A stretch of DNA of 64,000 bases from Beroe forskalii (taxonomy: Eukaryota > Ctenophora > Nuda > Beroida > Beroidae). Shown here in pieces: positions 60,890 to 64,000 of the stretch. The notes under the pieces were generated by a model. It had not been told where the DNA came from, ran no database searches, and saw only the letters and a list, made by a program, of their open reading frames with translations. The number at the start of each line of letters is the position of its first letter. Position 1 is the stretch's first letter. The stretch is taken from the NCBI GenBank assembly GCA_011033025.1, contig WFMF01000076.1, forward strand, positions 222,770-286,769. Reading direction: 5' to 3'. A program made the translations under genes and the position numbers.

Positions 60890-60985
60890 CTCCTTATCTC
60901 AAAAGTTACGATCTTCTATGAGGGAGAAGGCCACACATCCGTTACAGTTCGCCTGGTCTCCTTATCGCAAAAGTTACGATCTTCT
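60890..60985. repeat. 43-bp fragment of the papain active-site coding sequence between 28-bp direct repeats
   Basis: 60916-60958 is identical to 60072-60114, which encodes part of the DQANCNGCVAFS block. It is bordered by CTCCTTATC(T/G)CAAAAGT..., a 28-bp direct repeat at 60890-60917 and 60958-60985 with one mismatch. It is in the same orientation as the source, about 0.84 kb away. Confidence 0.9.
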
Positions 60986-61149
60986 CAACTGAGGTACTAA
61001 CTTATGTTTTATGTCTTCGTTAATCTCTGACGTGTGACCACTTCAATCGGCAGATAATAAGTGACGTGACTCCCTCGATCTGCGTTACTCGGGTGAAAAC
61101 CATAGATTCATAGGAGTTTGTAAGTGCACCTCAAGCTGTACTAACGAAG

Positions 61150-61650
61150 GTTTTATATGAAATAAGGCAATAAGGGTTATGGAATATCGTTTATTGAGTA
61201 TCTCTGGAGGTGTATTTATGTGGAGTTAAGTTTTGGTGTCTACAAATTTGGCAGGGTGCAATTTGGAGATTTTTCTCCATATGATAATGACGTCAGTTTG
61301 AACTGTCTTTGAACTGTCTTTGAACTGTCATTGAACTGGTGTGTGGAAAAAGGGGATTTTTCCGAAAAATCCCCAAATTACAACCTCCATAAATACACCT
61401 CCTTAGGTATTGAAAAACTTTTGATGAGCATCATGATATTATTGGGTGTTCAAGTAAGCATGTGACAACAAACTGGGCTAAGCTTTAGAAAATCATTGAA
61501 CTCGCAAACTAGAATTTCGTGGAAAACATTCTAATTCCATTGAACTATCTACGAGCAATTCTGCCGTAATGCTGGCGTTAAATCACCATCTATCCATGAG
61601 GGATAGGCAATAAAAGTGTCTCCATGACAATTGTCTTGCATTCCCCTGAT
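61150..61650. repeat. direct duplication, copy 2 (interrupted by a MITE)
   Basis: Second copy of the segment at 60410-60700. Its continuity is broken at 61202-61406 by a MITE that copy 1 lacks. Confidence 0.78.
61202..61406. mobile_element. 205-bp MITE with GTAT target duplication
   Basis: The ends are CTCTGGAGGTGTATTTATG and its inverse CATAAATACACCTCCTTAG (two mismatches). GTAT lies on both sides (61198-61201, 61407-61410). The corresponding position in duplication copy 1 (gagcattgaaaa) has no insertion. The interior contains a 13-bp tandem repeat (tttgaactgtctt) and an inner inverted ggggatttttccg/cggaaaaatcccc-type pair. Confidence 0.85.
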
Positions 61651-62495
61651 GGAGCACATCGAAGTGCCGGACATGTGACTTCGCGGCGAGTGGTCACGTG
61701 ATCTGCAGGACCTTTGGAATGCGGTATCACGAGATCGGTACGACCTTTGGAATGCAGTGTCACGTGATAGCCCGGGTGTGTATGAGTTATACATCTCATG
61801 AAGTCCTCCGTGTGTATGGGTTATGCATCTCATGAAGTCCTCGGTGTGTGTAAGGCCTTTTCTGCTGGGAGAGCTGATTAATTTGTTGTTCAAAGAAAGC
61901 TGAATAATGTAGTGATTGATGCCTACAGTCCAACAGCTGAATAGAGCATTATTGGGGGAGTGAGCTGTGACAATTACAATATGTATGTTGTACCTTTTTA
62001 TTAATAAGTGAAACTAACCCAATTAATATTATCGTTGTTGGACTTCTAAAGATGAGGGATATCTTGATAAATGACTTTAGTTGGTGGTGACATTTGACCG
62101 GTAGCTGACCATTTAATCACAGAGCAAAGTAATATAAACCGTTTTCCATTACCATGACGTAATGCATGATTTAGATTAAAATGGAGCAATGGTTCGTCAC
62201 CAGATGAATAGTATGCTGTACTTTGGGTGTTTTAGTTTTGAAGCTGGTGAATTTACTTCGCTTTTGTACATCTTTACGCTATAATGCTATTCGTTTTTGT
62301 AACTCATGTAAGTTTATCTTTTTATACCATAGTAAAACTTATACAATTTATATCATGATAATTTTTGATTTTATTCATTATTCATGCGCAAATTTAATGA
62401 TTTTAATCTTTTTAACCTTTTTATTCTGTGTATAACTTGATTAATGATTAACAATGATCGTTCTCAACAATAGAAATGACTATTTTCTCTTGCAG
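61651..62495. other. intergenic, with short tandem duplications
   Basis: Between 61680 and 61860 two short tandem duplications occur (gacctttggaatgc-type, and tgtgtatg-gttat-catctcatgaagtcct). The rest, to 62495, is AT-rich with no gene recognised. Confidence 0.45.
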
Positions 62496-64000
62496 TGTTC
62501 TGTTATCAGACGAAAATTTTCATAATTCAGAGGTGTTCTTCTGAGTAGACTCAAGAAGAGAAGAAGAACCACTTCTTCTTGAGTAAAATTTAGAAGTAAA
62601 AGTTATTGAACGAGACTCAAAAAGCCAAGAACAGTGCACTGATGCTACAATATCTGAGATTGTTGATTTTAACATATTCACCCCATCCCAGCTTTGAATG
62701 TGAGAAGTGTGAGATGCTAGCTATCCGAGATGCGGAGAGTCACGGACAACACGTTAAGACCCTGATAGAGGAGCTGCTGAACTGCAGGAGCCATGAGAAC
62801 ATCGTGGGGATCACTATCGAGCTACTCAACTCCATGCAGGTGTTGTGAGGCTCTCATAGTCTCAGGGATCTTCTGAAGGGAATGGGGTGGTCACTAAATT
62901 TCAAAGAAATACTATGTGTCATTTTGAATTTGCTGAAAGTAGATTTATAAATTTTATCCCTCATTTATGTTCCCACAATCTTTTCATAAACCTTTCAAAC
63001 TTTCAGGTGTTGGTGAGTGGAGCCCCGACGCCAGTTAAAGAAAGGGTACAGTTGGTCCTCTCCAAGCTCATCTCACTCAGTCACAAAGTCTCCTCAGATT
63101 CAGGTACATTCAAACTCAAAGGCATTAAAACCCCCAAAGTCAGGTACCTAGGTTCGGATGCGGTGTGACGGTTCGCGGGAAATTAATGGTAGAAATAATT
63201 TTATAATAGAGACTCGTTCTGAAACTTGACGCCTCTTTGCTGAGAGTACAAGTGTCGTCTCCAGCTGGTCTTTCACTTGCTTTTATGCTATCAGGGCACG
63301 ATTATTCATGTTTCTTTTAGCCGTGACGTATTGAATGTTGGGGGAATACGGTGAGGACAGAGGACTCGTGTTAGTTAATGGTGTATTGCGAATTCTTGGT
63401 ATTACCGCGTACTCTTCAGGCCCAAATTGACGGAGAGGCTGCCCCCAGTGTATATTTTCTCTGAAGAGTGGGGTCCCAAATAAAAAGGGCGGGGTGAAGG
63501 GCGAATTTCATCTTTAACCATGGCTTGCATAATTCATGATTTCGAATTGTTTAACGGATACAGTAGAAGCCATCAATTTTTATAGTCTACTTTAACGACA
63601 AAAGGGACATGACGCTGAAAAACCGATAATGAAGTTTCCTGTCTGTTTTCTGAAATACGCTTTTTATTTACTTAACTCCCTTTTCTCACCATTCCTACCG
63701 CTCAGAAATCGACACAGAACTCTCAACACAACTGGAGGACCTACTAAAAACCATTGGTGCAGTGTCAGAAACCCTAGTAAACTGGACAGTGAACAAGAAG
63801 CTACGTCATGAGCACCTGAGCAATCAGCTGACTGCTGGAGGAGTGGGAGGAGGAAGGGACGAGGGGGCACCACTCCCCACTCCTACCACTCCCGAGGAGA
63901 TCCCTGAGGAGGAGGTGGAGTTGGTGAAGAAGTTCTCCAACTTCCTCACCAGACGGAACCCTAGACTCTACCTGCCCACTCTCCACAACCCATCAACTGG
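62496..64000 (+). CDS. unrecognised multi-exon gene, continues past the window end
   Basis: Exons join in phase with GT-AG introns: 62496-62532 (37-nt candidate, least certain), 62692-62839, 63007-63103 and 63706 to the window end. The product reads SFECEKCEMLAIRDAESHGQ, then KTLIEELLNCRSHENIVGIT, then VKERVQLVLSKLISLSHKVS, then ELSTQLEDLLKTIGAVSETL. It is helix-rich, with a coiled-coil-like pattern in the last exon. A Gly-rich and acidic segment (GGVGGGRDEG...PEEIPEEEVELVKKF) follows, then LTRRNPRLYLPTLH. No membrane segment or known motif was identified. Coding GC is higher than in the introns. The N-terminus probably lies upstream of 62496 and was not found. Confidence 0.7.

Overview
The window is nuclear DNA of an animal. 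It has interrupted genes with mostly GT-AG introns, long AT-rich introns and intergenic DNA, many minisatellites, and several short terminal-inverted-repeat elements. The gene set (semaphorin, FAAH2-like amidase, SRCR protein, papain/C-type-lectin protein, branched-chain ketoacid dehydrogenase kinase, C2H2 zinc finger) is metazoan. An invertebrate, possibly an early-branching one, fits, but the sequence alone does not fix the phylum.

Layout, left to right. 389-545 (+) is the last exon of a BCKDK-like kinase. 1771-3000 (-) is a four-exon gene for an unrecognised 262-residue protein. 4099-4283 is a hairpin with a telomere-like loop. A possible terminal exon lies at 5070-5289 (-). Two minisatellites follow: a 56-bp repeat (5321-5936) and a 5.9-kb array of a 35-bp repeat (6061-11974). 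12.0-17.2 kb shows no gene but holds an inverted pair of palindromic MITEs. 17174-31589 (-) is a 13-exon FAAH2-like amidase gene. A single-exon secreted SRCR/discoidin-like gene (28613-30634, +) lies inside its proposed first intron on the other strand. 31.6-35.7 kb has duplicated segments and a GC-rich foldback cluster. 35791-55970 (-) is a semaphorin gene (sema domain, PSI, basic tail). A divergently oriented C2H2 zinc-finger gene starts at 56969 (+). 58747-60222 (-) is a single-exon papain + C-type lectin + sushi-like secreted protein. 60.4-61.7 kb is a patchwork of duplications, palindromes and a MITE. The window ends inside an unrecognised multi-exon gene (62496 to the end, +).

Two patterns stand out. 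First, three introns (one in the amidase gene, two in the semaphorin gene) cannot be removed in frame with GT-AG ends. In each, a 9-10 bp direct repeat lies across both exon-intron junctions, as if the intron had been inserted with a target-site duplication. Second, minisatellites sit at exon edges and several carry copies of the splice site itself: branch-like CTAAC, pyrimidine tract and AG, or a 5' splice site. The genes do not form one pathway. The window's interest lies in intron and repeat biology and in two unusual domain architectures (SRCR nested gene; papain-lectin-sushi).
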